64,000 nucleotides of DNA from Novispirillum itersonii subsp. itersonii ATCC 12639 (GCF_000381985.1 NZ_KB907337.1:323697-387696), one strand, 5' to 3'; numbered from the stretch's first letter, positions 9,054-18,764 are shown. Numbers and translations: made by a program. Notes: generated by a model not told the origin, from the letters alone.

Positions 9054-9854
9054 ATGACCCGATCTTCCCGCCGCTCCGAGATTATCCTGCATGGACCCGA
9101 AGGCTTTGCCGCCATGCGGGAAGCCGGGCGTGTCGCCGCCGAACTGCTGGACTACCTGACCCCCTTTGTCGTGCCCGGCATCACCACGGCGGCGATTGAT
9201 GATCTGGTGGTCGGCTGGACCAGCGAACGCAAGCTGCCGAACGGGCCGTTCGGGTACCGGGGGTTTCCGCGCTCCGTCTGCACCTCGGTCAATCATGTGG
9301 TCTGTCACGGTATCCCCGGCGATAAAAAGCTGGAAGACGGCGATATCATCAACATCGACGTGACCCCGATCGTCAACGGCTGGTACGGGGATTCCAGCCG
9401 TATGTATTACGTTGGTAATCCGGGGGTGAAAGCCCGTAAGCTGGTGGACGTCACCTATGAATGTCTGATGCGCGGTATCGAGGTGGCAAAGCCGGGCGCG
9501 ACACTGGGGGATATCGGTCACGCCATTCAGACGTATGCTGAAGACAACCGTTTCTCGGTGGTCGAAGAGTTTTGCGGCCATGGTGTCGGTCAGGTCTTCC
9601 ACTGTGAGCCGAGTGTGCTGCACGTCGGCCGCCCCGGCGAGGGGCTGGAGCTGAAGCCGGGGATGATTTTCACCATTGAGCCGATGATCAATGCCGGTAA
9701 GCCGGGCACGAAGGTGTTGTCCGATGGCTGGACCGCTGTCACCAAGGACCGTTCGCTGTCCGCCCAGTTTGAGCACACGATCGGCATCACCGAAGAGGGC
9801 TGCGAGATTTTCACCCTGTCGCCGAAGGGCTGGCACTGCCCGCCGTATGCCTGA
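9054..9854 (+). CDS. map: Methionine aminopeptidase, type I
   Basis: Map removes the initiator Met from new proteins. The 266-residue sequence shows all five metal ligands in order: Asp in INIDVTPI, Asp in GDSSRMYY, His in CGHGVGQ, Glu in IFTIEPMI and Glu in FEHTIGI. The length is standard. The order sfsA-map-radC is usual for related Rhodospirillales and suggests one transcript, with short gaps between the genes. Confidence 0.97.
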   Translation: MTRSSRRSEIILHGPEGFAAMREAGRVAAELLDYLTPFVVPGITTAAIDDLVVGWTSERKLPNGPFGYRGFPRSVCTSVNHVVCHGIPGDKKLEDGDIINIDVTPIVNGWYGDSSRMYYVGNPGVKARKLVDVTYECLMRGIEVAKPGATLGDIGHAIQTYAEDNRFSVVEEFCGHGVGQVFHCEPSVLHVGRPGEGLELKPGMIFTIEPMINAGKPGTKVLSDGWTAVTKDRSLSAQFEHTIGITEEGCEIFTLSPKGWHCPPYA

Positions 9855-9873
9855 AGTCTGACGGGTTCCGCTG

Positions 9874-10566
9874 ATGTCTGACGCGCCTGTTCCCCTTCAT
9901 GCCGGTCACCGGCAACGCCTGAAAGAACGTTTTCTGGCATCCGTCCGGGCTGAAGCGCCGGAAGGGCTGCAGGATTATGAGTATCTCGAGCTTCTGCTGT
10001 TTCTCGGGATACCGCGTAAGGATGTCAAGCCGCTGGCCAAGCAGCTTTTGGCCCGCTTTGGGTCGGTGGGGGCGGTGCTGTCGGCGGAACCCGATCAGCT
10101 GATCCCGATGACCGGGGAATCCGGGGCGATTGCCCTGAAGGCCGCCGCCGCTGCCGCCCAATGGATGCTGCGGGAAGAGGTGGTCGGCCGCCCGGTTCTC
10201 GGGTCGTGGGACCGTCTTCTGGATTATCTGCATGCGACGATGGCCTTCCGGGAGAAGGAATGCTTCCGGCTGCTGTTCCTTGACCGTAAAAATCGCCTGA
10301 TTGCCGATGAGTTACAGCAGAAGGGAACGATCGACCACACTCCGGTCTATCCGCGGGAAGTCGTAAAACGGGCGTTGGATCTGGCAGCAAGTGCGATCAT
10401 TCTGGTTCACAATCACCCCAGTGGCGACCCGCAGCCGTCAAAGGGCGATATTGCGATGACCCGTCAGATCCGCGATGCCGCTTTGCCGCTTGGTGTGGTG
10501 GTGCATGACCATGTCATCCTGTCGCCAACCGGGTATACCTCGTTCAAGTCCGATGGTTTACTGTAA
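9874..10566 (+). CDS. radC: RadC/JAB domain DNA repair-associated protein
   Basis: This 230-residue protein has a helix-hairpin-helix-like N-terminal half and a C-terminal JAMM metal site, [14 protein letters not shown] (near residue 173), preceded by the conserved [18 protein letters not shown] region. Despite the name, RadC's repair role is disputed and its biochemical activity is not settled. It starts 20 bases after map and is followed by a separate promoter for the MarR gene. Confidence 0.95.
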   Translation: MSDAPVPLHAGHRQRLKERFLASVRAEAPEGLQDYEYLELLLFLGIPRKDVKPLAKQLLARFGSVGAVLSAEPDQLIPMTGESGAIALKAAAAAAQWMLREEVVGRPVLGSWDRLLDYLHATMAFREKECFRLLFLDRKNRLIADELQQKGTIDHTPVYPREVVKRALDLAASAIILVHNHPSGDPQPSKGDIAMTRQIRDAALPLGVVVHDHVILSPTGYTSFKSDGLL

Positions 10567-10581
10567 ATTTGACGAATTTTC

Positions 10582-10610
10582 TTGTCGGGCTGCTGTGTGG
10601 GGAGTAATAC
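10582..10610 (+). promoter_or_regulatory. Sigma-70 promoter of the MarR-family gene
   Basis: TTGTCG (10582-10587) and TAATAC (10605-10610) are 17 bases apart and 45 bases before the start codon at 10655. Confidence 0.6.
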
Positions 10611-10654
10611 CCTGCAAGGCAGATTTTTGGGAATGCAGTGGGGTTGTGGGATAA

Positions 10655-11119
10655 ATGTCGGGCTTGAGTGATACGACTTTTGGCGTGGTGCAGATCATTG
10701 AACGGCTGCACAGGCACTACCTTGACGTGCTGCGGACGGAGTTGCGCCGCCTTGGGATTGAAGAAATCAATGCCGTGCAGGCCCTGCTTCTGGCCAATAT
10801 CGGGACCGAAGAAGTGGTGATCCGCGATCTGAAGGACCGTGGCTATTATCATGGCTCCAACGTCTCTTATAACATCAAGAAGCTGACCGATCTGGGCTAT
10901 ATCGGGCAGGAACGCTGTTCCCATGACCGCCGGGCCATCCGCGTCGGGCTGACTGAAAAAGGGATGGATCTGTGCGCCCGGATGCGGGAGCTGCAGAAGT
11001 ACCTCAGCACGGAAATGGCAGCCCTTGGCCTGCCGGAAACCAAGCTGACGGAAGCCATGCGCGATCTGGAGACGGTTGAGCGCTGCTGGACCGACTTCAT
11101 CCGTTACGGGCGACGCTGA
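10655..11119 (+). CDS. MarR-family winged-helix regulator, LdtR-like
   Basis: This 154-residue regulator has a winged-helix core with EEVVIRDLKDRGYYHGSNVSY as the recognition region and SHDRRAIRVGLTEKG as the wing. The GYY.GSN.SYN pattern and the start VVQIIERLHRHYLDVL match the LdtR subgroup of alphaproteobacteria, linked to peptidoglycan L,D-transpeptidase control and stress tolerance in Rhizobiales. It has its own promoter. Which genes it controls here cannot be seen. Confidence 0.85.
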   Translation: MSGLSDTTFGVVQIIERLHRHYLDVLRTELRRLGIEEINAVQALLLANIGTEEVVIRDLKDRGYYHGSNVSYNIKKLTDLGYIGQERCSHDRRAIRVGLTEKGMDLCARMRELQKYLSTEMAALGLPETKLTEAMRDLETVERCWTDFIRYGRR

Positions 11120-11128
11120 CATCTGCCG

Positions 11129-11851
11129 ATGATGCCCCGGGTCAGGCCGCTTCTGCGCTTTGTGCTGGGGCTTCTGATGCCCCACCGGTGTATCCGCTGC
11201 GGGGTGACGGTGGGCGGGGCCCCCGGCCTGTGTGCGGCCTGTTATCCGACCATAGAGTTTCTGGCCGGCAGCGGCTGCCCGTCGTGCGGGGTTGCCGTAC
11301 CGCAACCGGGCCTGACCTGCGGGGTCTGTCTTGCCGCACCGCCGGTCTGGCGGCGGGCGCGGTCTGCCTTTGTTTACTCCCCCGACAGCCGCGATCTTAT
11401 CCTGCGCTTCAAGCACGCGGATTCTACGCACATGGCCCCGGTGCTGGCGGCATGGCTGCACCGGGCCGGGGCAGATCTGCTGGCAGAGGCTGATCTGCTG
11501 GTGCCGGTGCCGCTGCATTGGCGTCGCCTGTTTCTGCGGCGCTATAATCAGGCGGCCCTGCTGGCACGGCATCTGTCTGGCCGCACCGGGGTAAAGGCTG
11601 ATGTTCTGGTGTTGAAGCGGGTGCGGAATACCCGTCCGCAGGGGCATCTGCGACGGGGGCAGCGGCTGGGGAATGTCCGCACCGCCTTTGCGGTCACGGC
11701 GCCGGATCGGGTGGCGGGGAAGCGGATTGTACTGCTGGATGATGTGCTGACCACCGGGGCGACCCTGACAGCCTGCACCAATGCTCTCCTGAGGGCCGGA
11801 GCGGCGGACGTCTCGGTGCTGACGCTGGCCCGGGTGCTGAAGGGGCGGTAG
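11129..11851 (+). CDS. ComF-family phosphoribosyltransferase-like protein
   Basis: The 240-residue protein has an N-terminal zinc-ribbon-like region with cysteine pairs (CIRCG, CAAC, CPSCG, CGVC within residues 20-70) and a C-terminal phosphoribosyltransferase fold with the PRPP loop IVLLDDVLTTGATL. ComF proteins take part in DNA uptake in naturally competent bacteria, but are widespread in others where the role is unclear. It starts 9 bases after the MarR gene, so the two are probably cotranscribed. Confidence 0.9.
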   Translation: MMPRVRPLLRFVLGLLMPHRCIRCGVTVGGAPGLCAACYPTIEFLAGSGCPSCGVAVPQPGLTCGVCLAAPPVWRRARSAFVYSPDSRDLILRFKHADSTHMAPVLAAWLHRAGADLLAEADLLVPVPLHWRRLFLRRYNQAALLARHLSGRTGVKADVLVLKRVRNTRPQGHLRRGQRLGNVRTAFAVTAPDRVAGKRIVLLDDVLTTGATLTACTNALLRAGAADVSVLTLARVLKGR

Positions 11852-11941
11852 GGCCCGGCTTTCACCTTCCCCTGCGCCGGGAAAGCCACTAAAGTCAGCG
11901 GATTCTTTTGGTTCTGAACTCCCCGACCGACAGGATTGATG

Positions 11942-12196
11942 ATGGCCGCGATCGAAATTTACACCTGGTCACACTGCCCCTACTGCATCCGTGCCAAGGC
12001 CCTGCTTGACCGCAAGGGGGCTGCCTATACCGAGATTGACGTGCTGCACGATGCCGCCCGCAAGGCGGAGATGGAGCAGCGCGCCGGGCGCACCTCCGTT
12101 CCGCAGATTTTTATTGATGGCAAGCATATCGGTGGCTGCGATGATCTGCATGCGCTGGATGCCAAAGGCGGGCTTGATCCGCTTCTGGGGGCCTGA
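11942..12196 (+). CDS. grxC: Glutaredoxin 3 (dithiol)
   Basis: This 84-residue glutaredoxin has the dithiol active site CPYC near residue 12, the cis-Pro loop TSVPQIFI and the glutathione-binding GGCDDL. It reduces disulfides with glutathione in the cytoplasm. Two adjacent ATGs (11939 and 11942) and a TTG at 11936 are possible; the ATG at 11942 has the best distance from AGGA at 11932. The gene is followed three bases later by the nitrilase-family gene. Confidence 0.95.
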   Translation: MAAIEIYTWSHCPYCIRAKALLDRKGAAYTEIDVLHDAARKAEMEQRAGRTSVPQIFIDGKHIGGCDDLHALDAKGGLDPLLGA

Positions 12197-12199
12197 GAC

Positions 12200-13024
12200 A
12201 TGGGGACCGGTGCTTTTACCGCAGCCTGCATTCAGGTTAATGCTCTGAATGACATGGCGGCCAATATCGCTGAAGCGGAGCGGCTGATCCGTCTGGCCAA
12301 GGGGCAGGGCGCCGACATGGTGTTCATGCCTGAAAACGTCGTGATGATGGAGTGGGGGAAGGCCAACATTCTTGCCAAAGCCTATGGCGAGGAGGATCAC
12401 CCCGCTCTGGCCCGGTTCCGCGTGTTGGCGCAGGAGCTGGATCTGTGGCTGCACTGCGGCACGCTGGCGATCCGGGTGGATGGTGGTGACCGGGTTGCCA
12501 ACCGCACGTATGTGATCAATCCGGCGGGGGAGGTCGTCGCCTCCTACGATAAGATCCATATGTTTGACGTTGATCTGGACAATGGCGAAAGCTACCGGGA
12601 GTCCGCGACATTCCGCCCCGGCGAGAGCATGGCGGTGGTGGACCTGCCGTGGGGCCGTCTGGGGCTGGCGGTGTGTTATGACATCCGTTTCCCCTATCTG
12701 TTCCGGGCGATGGCGAAGGCCGGTGCTGACTTCCTGACTATTCCCGCCGCCTTCACCAAAGTGACCGGTGAGGCGCACTGGCACATTCTTCAGCGTGCCC
12801 GGGCGATTGAGACGGGCTGCTACGTCATCAGTCCGGCGCAGACCGGCACCCATATCAATGACCGGAAAACCTATGGCCATGCCCTGATCGTTGATCCGTG
12901 GGGCGAGGTGCTGGCCGATGCGGGAACTGAGCCCGGATTGATCATGGCCCGGATTGATGCCGCGAGGGTCGCCGAGGTCCGTGGCAAGGTGCCCAGCCTT
13001 CAGCACGACCGCCCGGTCTGCTGA
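12200..13024 (+). CDS. Carbon-nitrogen hydrolase (Nit1/Nit2-type amidase)
   Basis: This 274-residue nitrilase-superfamily protein shows the Glu-Lys-Cys triad: Glu in FMPENVVMM, Lys in YDKIHMFD and Cys in AVCYDIRFP. It is closest to the Nit1/Nit2 branch, whose members repair deaminated glutathione or act as omega-amidases; the position directly after grxC makes the deaminated-glutathione role attractive (inference). It ends at a strong bidirectional terminator. Confidence 0.9.
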   Translation: MGTGAFTAACIQVNALNDMAANIAEAERLIRLAKGQGADMVFMPENVVMMEWGKANILAKAYGEEDHPALARFRVLAQELDLWLHCGTLAIRVDGGDRVANRTYVINPAGEVVASYDKIHMFDVDLDNGESYRESATFRPGESMAVVDLPWGRLGLAVCYDIRFPYLFRAMAKAGADFLTIPAAFTKVTGEAHWHILQRARAIETGCYVISPAQTGTHINDRKTYGHALIVDPWGEVLADAGTEPGLIMARIDAARVAEVRGKVPSLQHDRPVC

Positions 13025-13057
13025 CGGGCTCTGCGGCCAAATTCTCTCGTTACAGAC

Positions 13058-13092
13058 AAAAAGCCGCCCCAGTCTGACCGGGGCGGCTTTTT
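13058..13092. terminator. Bidirectional terminator between the amidase gene and ubiG
   Basis: AAAAAGCCGCCCC (13058-13070) pairs perfectly with GGGGCGGCTTTTT (13080-13092). With A- and T-tracts on either side it serves both convergent genes. Confidence 0.95.
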
Positions 13093-13111
13093 GATGGGTG
13101 GGGGGTGTCCT

Positions 13112-13855
13112 TTATGCCGCCGGTGAGGCGGTCAGAAGGTAGTTGACCGTCAGGTCGCCGGTCAGAGACCAGCTGTTTTCCAGCGGATTGAAGGTCAGGC
13201 CCTTCAGGCTGTCCACTTCCAGCCCCCCGGCACGCAGGCCGGCGGCAAATTCGCTGGGCTTCAGGAACTTTTTCCAGTCATGGGTGCCGCGCGGCAGCCA
13301 GCGGAGGATGTATTCAGCCCCAATCTTGGCCATCACCAGAGACTTCATGGTGCGGTTCATCGTCGCCCCGACCAGCATTCCGCCGGGTTTGACCAGCCGG
13401 GCGCAGGTGGTCAGGAACAGATCGACATCGGCGACATGCTCGACCACTTCCATGCACAGCACGACATCGAACTTTTCGCCGGCGGCGGCAAGGTCCTCGG
13501 CCAGACAGGCGCGGTAATCGATATCCAGCCCGACTTTTTCGGCGTGGACCGAGGCGGTGCCGATGTTCTTCGCGGTGGCGTCAATGCCGGTGACGGCAAA
13601 GCCCAGACGGCGCATCGGCTCTGACAGCAGGCCGCCGCCACAGCCGATATCAACCAGAGAAAGCCCCGCGAACGGCTGGTCGGCGGTGGCGTCGCGGCCA
13701 AAGCGCAGCGCGGCGGCATCGCGGATGAACTGCAGGCGGACCGGGTTAAAATTATGAAGCGGCTTGAATTTCCCGTTGGGGTCCCACCAGGAGTCCGCCA
13801 TGGCTTCAAATTTGGCCACTTCTTCCGCTGAAGCGGTGGTTCGGACATCGGCCAT
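13112..13855 (-). CDS. ubiG: 3-demethylubiquinol 3-O-methyltransferase
   Basis: UbiG performs the two O-methylations of ubiquinone synthesis. The 247-residue protein has motif [17 protein letters not shown], and the typical N-terminal region [19 protein letters not shown] and the RGTHDW..F segment near residue 190. A good ribosome site AAGGAG precedes its ATG, and a TATAAT box lies only about 16 bases before the start on the minus strand, so the leader is probably very short. It is divergent from lysC. Confidence 0.96.
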   Translation of the reverse strand: MADVRTTASAEEVAKFEAMADSWWDPNGKFKPLHNFNPVRLQFIRDAAALRFGRDATADQPFAGLSLVDIGCGGGLLSEPMRRLGFAVTGIDATAKNIGTASVHAEKVGLDIDYRACLAEDLAAAGEKFDVVLCMEVVEHVADVDLFLTTCARLVKPGGMLVGATMNRTMKSLVMAKIGAEYILRWLPRGTHDWKKFLKPSEFAAGLRAGGLEVDSLKGLTFNPLENSWSLTGDLTVNYLLTASPAA

Positions 13856-13904
13856 CAGCTACTCCTTTCATTATACTTTTGACACAGAATGCGCCGGGCA
13901 ATCC

Positions 13905-13933
13905 TTGCGTCAGGCAGGGTGACAGAGTATGTA
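13905..13933 (+). promoter_or_regulatory. Sigma-70 promoter of lysC
   Basis: TTGCGT (13905-13910) and TATGTA (13928-13933) are 17 bases apart. The 65-base leader that follows does not show the folds of a lysine riboswitch. Confidence 0.5.
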
Positions 13934-13999
13934 TACCCGCCCGCCGGTTACGGCAACCGATGGTGCATGATTTTTGATCTGTTGAAGGGATCGCTTCCC

Positions 14000-15220
14000 A
14001 TGGCCCGCATTGTAATGAAGTTCGGCGGCACGTCGGTCGGTGACATCGACCGTATCAAAAACGTTGCCCGCCGTGTCAAAGCCGAGGTGGACGCAGGCAA
14101 CGAAGTGGCCGTGGTTGTGTCGGCCATGTCGGGCGAGACGAATAAGCTGGTCGCCTACTGCCGCGAAATCGCACCGCTGCATGATGCGCGTGAATACGAC
14201 GCGGTGGTTGCCACCGGCGAACAGGTGACTATCGGCCTGCTGGCGCTGGCGCTGCAGGAGCAGGGGGTGAATGCCCGCTCGTGGATGGGCTGGCAGATCC
14301 CGATCCGCACTGACGGTGCCCATTCCAAGGCCCGTATCACCGAGATCGAAACCGATGATCTGGTCCGCCGCATGCAGGACGGTCAGGTGGCGGTGGTTGC
14401 CGGGTTCCAGGGCATCGGCCCGGATAACCGCGTCACCACGCTGGGCCGTGGCGGTTCCGATACCTCGGCGGTGGCGCTGGCTGCTGCCCTGAAGGCCGAC
14501 ATCTGCGACATCTACACCGATGTGGACGGGGTCTATACCACCGACCCGCGGATTGTCGCCAAGGCCCGCAAGCTTGAAAAAATCACCTACGAGGAAATGC
14601 TGGAAAGTGCGTCGCTGGGCGCCAAGGTCCTGCAGGTCCGTTCGGTAGAAATGGCGATGAAGCATGGTGTGCGGGTGCAGGTCCGCTCCAGCTTCTCTGA
14701 CGCCCCCGGCACCATCATTTGCGATGAGGAAGAAATCGTGGAACAGGAACTCGTCAGCGGTATCGCCTATTCCCGTGACGAAGCCAAGATCACCCTGGTG
14801 AAGGTCGCGGACCGTCCGGGTGTGGCGGCTGCCATTTTCGGTCCGCTGACCGATGCCAATATCAACGTCGATATGATCGTGCAGAATGTTTCGCACGGCG
14901 GCGGCGCCACCGATATGACCTTCACCGTCTCCAAGGGTGACCTCGACCGTGCCGTTAAGGTGCTGACCGAGAAGAAGGGCGAGCTGGGCTATGAAGACCT
15001 GTGGGCCGATGCCAATGTGGTCAAGGTGTCGGTGATCGGCGTCGGTATGCGCAGCCATGCCGGTGTGGCGCAGACCATGTTCCGCGCCCTGTCGGCCAAG
15101 GGGATCAACATTCAGGTGATCTCCACCTCCGAAATCAAGGTGTCGGTGCTGATCGCCGAAGAATATACCGAGCTGGCCGTCCGCGCCCTGCATACCGCCT
15201 ATGGGCTGGATGCGGCGTAA
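14000..15220 (+). CDS. lysC: Aspartate kinase
   Basis: Aspartokinase phosphorylates aspartate, the first step to lysine, threonine, methionine and diaminopimelate. The 406-residue protein starts MARIVMKFGGTSVGD, has the kinase signatures GRGGSDTSAVALAAAL and DVDGVYTTDPR, and ends in two ACT domains (from about residue 265) that sense end-product amino acids. The frame is open from 13889, but ATG 14000 gives the standard start. The alpha and beta products may both come from this gene, as in relatives. Confidence 0.97.
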   Translation: MARIVMKFGGTSVGDIDRIKNVARRVKAEVDAGNEVAVVVSAMSGETNKLVAYCREIAPLHDAREYDAVVATGEQVTIGLLALALQEQGVNARSWMGWQIPIRTDGAHSKARITEIETDDLVRRMQDGQVAVVAGFQGIGPDNRVTTLGRGGSDTSAVALAAALKADICDIYTDVDGVYTTDPRIVAKARKLEKITYEEMLESASLGAKVLQVRSVEMAMKHGVRVQVRSSFSDAPGTIICDEEEIVEQELVSGIAYSRDEAKITLVKVADRPGVAAAIFGPLTDANINVDMIVQNVSHGGGATDMTFTVSKGDLDRAVKVLTEKKGELGYEDLWADANVVKVSVIGVGMRSHAGVAQTMFRALSAKGINIQVISTSEIKVSVLIAEEYTELAVRALHTAYGLDAA

Positions 15221-15269
15221 CAGCCTGATCAAGATAAAAAGACAATAAACCTTGCTAAAGAGGGCAAGC

Positions 15270-16286
15270 ATGGACGCACAGGCGCAACTCTCCTCGCTGT
15301 GGAGCCGGGGCCGCGATTTTCTGGGGACGGAGGTCGCTATTCTCGGCGGCGCGATGTCCTGGGTCTCGGAACGCCATCTGGTGGCGGCAATATCCAACGC
15401 CGGGGGCTTCGGGGTTATCGCCTGTGGGTCCATGTCGCCCGATCTGCTGGATGCTGAGATTAAGGGCACGCAGGCCCTGACCGGCAAGCCGTTCGGTGTC
15501 AACCTGATCACCATGCATCCGCAGCTTGATGCGCTGATTGATGTCTGCCTTGCCAACAAGGTATCGCACGTGGTGCTGGCCGGTGGTCTGCCCAGCGGTG
15601 CGTCGATCAAGCGGGCCAAGGATGGCGGCGCCAAGGTGATCTGTTTTGCCCCGGCCGTGGTGCTGGCGAAGAAGCTGATCCGCTCCGGCGCTGATGCGCT
15701 GGTGATTGAAGGCTCGGAAGCGGGCGGGCATATCGGCCCGGTGGCGACCAGTGTTCTGGCGCAGGAAATCCTGCCGGTGATCCGTGATGTTCCGGTCTTT
15801 GTTGCCGGGGGGATCGGTCGCGGTGAAGCAATCGTTTCCTATCTGGAAATGGGGGCTGCCGGGGTCCAGCTGGGGACCCGTTTTGTGTGCGCAAGCGAAT
15901 GTATTGCCCACGAAAACTTCAAGAAAGCCTTCCTGAAGGCCAACGCCCGCGATGCGATGCCGACCGTGCAGCTTGATGCGCGGTTCCCGGTGATTCCGGT
16001 CCGGGCGCTGGTCAACAAGGGGACCGACCTGTTCATGGAAACCCAGCGGGCGGTGATCGAGCGCTTTAACAAAGGCGAGCTGGATCAGAAGGAAGCCCAG
16101 CTGGAGATCGAACACTTCTGGGCCGGGGCGCTGCGCCGTGCCGTGATCGACGGTGATGTCGAAAGCGGCTCTGTGATGGCCGGTCAGAGTGTTGGACTTG
16201 TGACCCAGGAACAGCCTACAGTGGACATTATTAAAGAGCTGGTCGATCAGGCGGTTACTGCGCTGCAGGTGCGGGCGGCTTCCTGA
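15270..16286 (+). CDS. Nitronate monooxygenase family flavoprotein
   Basis: This 338-residue TIM-barrel protein has the FMN-binding pattern of the nitronate monooxygenase / 2-nitropropane dioxygenase family: GGAMSWVSERHLVAAISNAG near the start, VIEGSEAGGHIGP (containing the catalytic His) and VAGGIGRGEAI for the phosphate site. Members oxidise nitronates or act as enoyl reductases, so the substrate is uncertain. The ATG at 15270 follows AGAGGG at six bases. It lies between lysC and ptsP. Confidence 0.88.
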   Translation: MDAQAQLSSLWSRGRDFLGTEVAILGGAMSWVSERHLVAAISNAGGFGVIACGSMSPDLLDAEIKGTQALTGKPFGVNLITMHPQLDALIDVCLANKVSHVVLAGGLPSGASIKRAKDGGAKVICFAPAVVLAKKLIRSGADALVIEGSEAGGHIGPVATSVLAQEILPVIRDVPVFVAGGIGRGEAIVSYLEMGAAGVQLGTRFVCASECIAHENFKKAFLKANARDAMPTVQLDARFPVIPVRALVNKGTDLFMETQRAVIERFNKGELDQKEAQLEIEHFWAGALRRAVIDGDVESGSVMAGQSVGLVTQEQPTVDIIKELVDQAVTALQVRAAS

Positions 16287-16338
16287 CGTTCGCCTTCGTT
16301 ATCAGCGCTGACCCTTCGCCGGAAAGGAGGCGGGCAGA

Positions 16339-18600
16339 ATGACCACAGACGCCGATGTCGCACGCCGCCTGCTGGCCCGCCTGCGGGATGTCATGGCCGG
16401 ATCCGGGGATACACAGACCCGGCTGGATAAGGTCACCCATGCCATCGCTGACTCATTCCGGGCCGACGTGTGCTCGATCTATGTCATGCGCGCCGGGGAA
16501 GTGCTGGAGCTGTTCTCCACCGAAGGTCTGAAGCAGACCGCCGTTCACCAGACCCGCCTGCGGGTCGGTGAAGGTCTGGTGGGGGATGTTGCCGCCCATG
16601 GCCGGGCTGTGGCGATGGCGGATGCGTGGTCGCACCCGTCCTTTGCCTATCGCCCGGAAACCGGCGAAGAGCTGTTCCATTCCTTCGTCGGGGTGCCGGT
16701 GGTGCGCGGGTCGCGTGTGATCGGCGTTCTGGTGGTGCAGAACCGTGAGGAACGGGTCTATTCCGACGTCGAGGTCGAAACGCTGGAAACCATTTCGATG
16801 GTGCTGGCGGAGCTGATGGCGACGGCGGAGGTGGTCAGCCGTGACGAACTGATTCCGGCGGATGGGATCGGCCTGCTGCCGCTGCGTCTGGAAGGGGCCG
16901 GTCTGGCCCCGGGGGTCGGCATCGGGGTTGTGGTGCTGCACCAGCCGCAGATCCGTATCAAAAAGCTGGTCGCGGAAGACCCGGAACAGGAACTGGAGCG
17001 CCTGAAGACGGCGCTGTCAGCGCTGCGGACGCAGGTTGATGCCATGCTGGCAGCCGACGATGCCAGCGATACTGATTTTCTGGATGTGCTGCATGCCTAC
17101 CGGATGTTCGCGCAGGACACCGGCTGGATGAATAAGATTTCCGACGCTATCCGCACCGGTCTGACAGCCGAAGCGGCGGTGGTGAAGGTGCATGACGATA
17201 CCCGTGTGCGCATGCAGCAGGTGACAGACCCCTATCTGCGGGAACGCCTGCATGATCTGGAAGATCTGGCAAACCGTCTGCTTGGCCATCTGGTTGGTGA
17301 GGACGGGCAGGGTGGCAGCCGTGATCTGCCGGAAGACGCCATTCTGATCTGCCGCAATCTGGGGCCGACCGAACTTCTCGACTATGACCGCACCAAACTG
17401 CGCGGTCTGGTGATGGAAGAGGGGTCCCGCACCATGCATGCGGTGATCGTGGCGAAGGCATTGGGGATCCCGGTGGTTGCCCGCGTCGAGAATATTTTCT
17501 CGATCGTGGAATCCTGGGATCCGGTGATCATCGACGGCACCCATGGTCAGGTTTTCGTCCGGCCGTCGGAAGATGTGCGGCGGCAGTTCACCAAATCGCT
17601 GAAGGTGTACCGCCGGAAGCAGGAAGAGTACGCCCAGCTTCGCAACGTGCCTGCGGTTTCACTTGATGGCACGGAAGTGTCACTGATGCTGAACGCCGGG
17701 TTGATGATTGATCTGCCGCATCTGGATGACACCGGGGCCAGCGGGATTGGTCTGTACCGGACCGAGCTGCCGTTCATGGCCCGCCCGTCCCTGCCTGATG
17801 TCACGTCGCAGCGGGCATTGTATTCAAAAATTCTTGATCACGCCGACGGTCGTCCGGTGGTCTTCCGTACCCTTGATGTCGGGTCGGATAAGGTGCTGCC
17901 ATATTGGCACGGCACGCCGGAAGACAATCCGGCGATGGGGTGGCGGTCGATCCGCATTACGCTTGACCGGCCTGCGATCCTGCGGGAGCAGCTGCGGGCG
18001 CTGATTCAGGCCGCCGCCGGGCGGGAACTGCGGGTGATGTTCCCGATGGTTGCCGAGGTCGATGAGCTGCGTCAGGCCAAAAAGATCCTGAAAATGGAGC
18101 TGGAGGAGCAGGCTGCCGGTGGCTTTGTGCCGCAGAGCCTGAAAGTCGGGACCATGCTGGAGGTTCCGGCGCTGGTGTGGCAGCTGACCGCCCTGCTGCC
18201 GGAAATTGATTTCCTGTCGATCGGGTCAAATGACCTGATGCAGTTTCTGTTCGCCTGTGACCGGGGTAATCCACGGATGTCGGAACGGTATGACGTGCTG
18301 TCTCCGGCAGCCCTGAGCGTGCTGAAGCAGATTATTGACGCCTGTACTGCGGCGGGTGTCAGCTGCTCGGTCTGTGGGGAGATGGCCGGTCGCCCGTTAG
18401 AAGCCGTGACGCTGGCCGCCCTGGGGGTCAAAACCCTGTCGATGTCGGCCTCTGGCGTCGGGCCGGTCAAGGTGGCTCTCCGCTCGGCTGATCTCGGGCG
18501 GGTGCGGGAGTATGTGATCGGGCAGCTGGAAACCGCACCGCATTCCCTGCGGTCGCGCCTGCGCAATTATGCGGTTGATATGGGCATCCGCCTCGGCTGA
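16339..18600 (+). CDS. ptsP: Phosphoenolpyruvate-protein phosphotransferase, EI-Ntr
   Basis: EI-Ntr starts the nitrogen phosphotransfer relay (PtsP to NPr to EIIA-Ntr) from phosphoenolpyruvate. The 753 residues comprise a GAF domain (about 15-165), the EI N-terminal domain with the phosphorylated His in EEGSRTMHAVIVAK (near 370), and the PEP-binding barrel with GIGLYRTELPFM and SIGSNDLMQF. The GAF domain senses glutamine in some relatives. An AAAGGAGG ribosome site is present. The linked nitrogen regulators ntrBCYX lie 16 kb downstream. Confidence 0.96.
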   Translation: MTTDADVARRLLARLRDVMAGSGDTQTRLDKVTHAIADSFRADVCSIYVMRAGEVLELFSTEGLKQTAVHQTRLRVGEGLVGDVAAHGRAVAMADAWSHPSFAYRPETGEELFHSFVGVPVVRGSRVIGVLVVQNREERVYSDVEVETLETISMVLAELMATAEVVSRDELIPADGIGLLPLRLEGAGLAPGVGIGVVVLHQPQIRIKKLVAEDPEQELERLKTALSALRTQVDAMLAADDASDTDFLDVLHAYRMFAQDTGWMNKISDAIRTGLTAEAAVVKVHDDTRVRMQQVTDPYLRERLHDLEDLANRLLGHLVGEDGQGGSRDLPEDAILICRNLGPTELLDYDRTKLRGLVMEEGSRTMHAVIVAKALGIPVVARVENIFSIVESWDPVIIDGTHGQVFVRPSEDVRRQFTKSLKVYRRKQEEYAQLRNVPAVSLDGTEVSLMLNAGLMIDLPHLDDTGASGIGLYRTELPFMARPSLPDVTSQRALYSKILDHADGRPVVFRTLDVGSDKVLPYWHGTPEDNPAMGWRSIRITLDRPAILREQLRALIQAAAGRELRVMFPMVAEVDELRQAKKILKMELEEQAAGGFVPQSLKVGTMLEVPALVWQLTALLPEIDFLSIGSNDLMQFLFACDRGNPRMSERYDVLSPAALSVLKQIIDACTAAGVSCSVCGEMAGRPLEAVTLAALGVKTLSMSASGVGPVKVALRSADLGRVREYVIGQLETAPHSLRSRLRNYAVDMGIRLG

Positions 18601-18681
18601 CGGGCGGTGGAACCGTATGTGATTTCTGTTTCAGATCATAATGCTGTCATGGCCGATACCCGGCTGGCAGGGCGGTAAGTC

Positions 18682-18710
18682 TTGCGGGGACCGGGGGCAT
18701 TTGTTAGCGT
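18682..18710 (+). promoter_or_regulatory. Possible sigma-70 promoter of the RodZ-like gene
   Basis: TTGCGG (18682-18687) and TAGCGT (18705-18710) are 17 bases apart, 54 bases before the ATG at 18765. The match is only moderate. Confidence 0.4.
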
Positions 18711-18764
18711 GGCCGACGCAAGTTGAACGGGCCTGAAAGCGGGCTCAGCACCGGGATCATTATA

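Noticed and set aside
13934-13999. Possible lysine riboswitch ahead of lysC
   Set aside because: The leader is only about 65 bases, too short for a lysine aptamer, and shows no matching fold.
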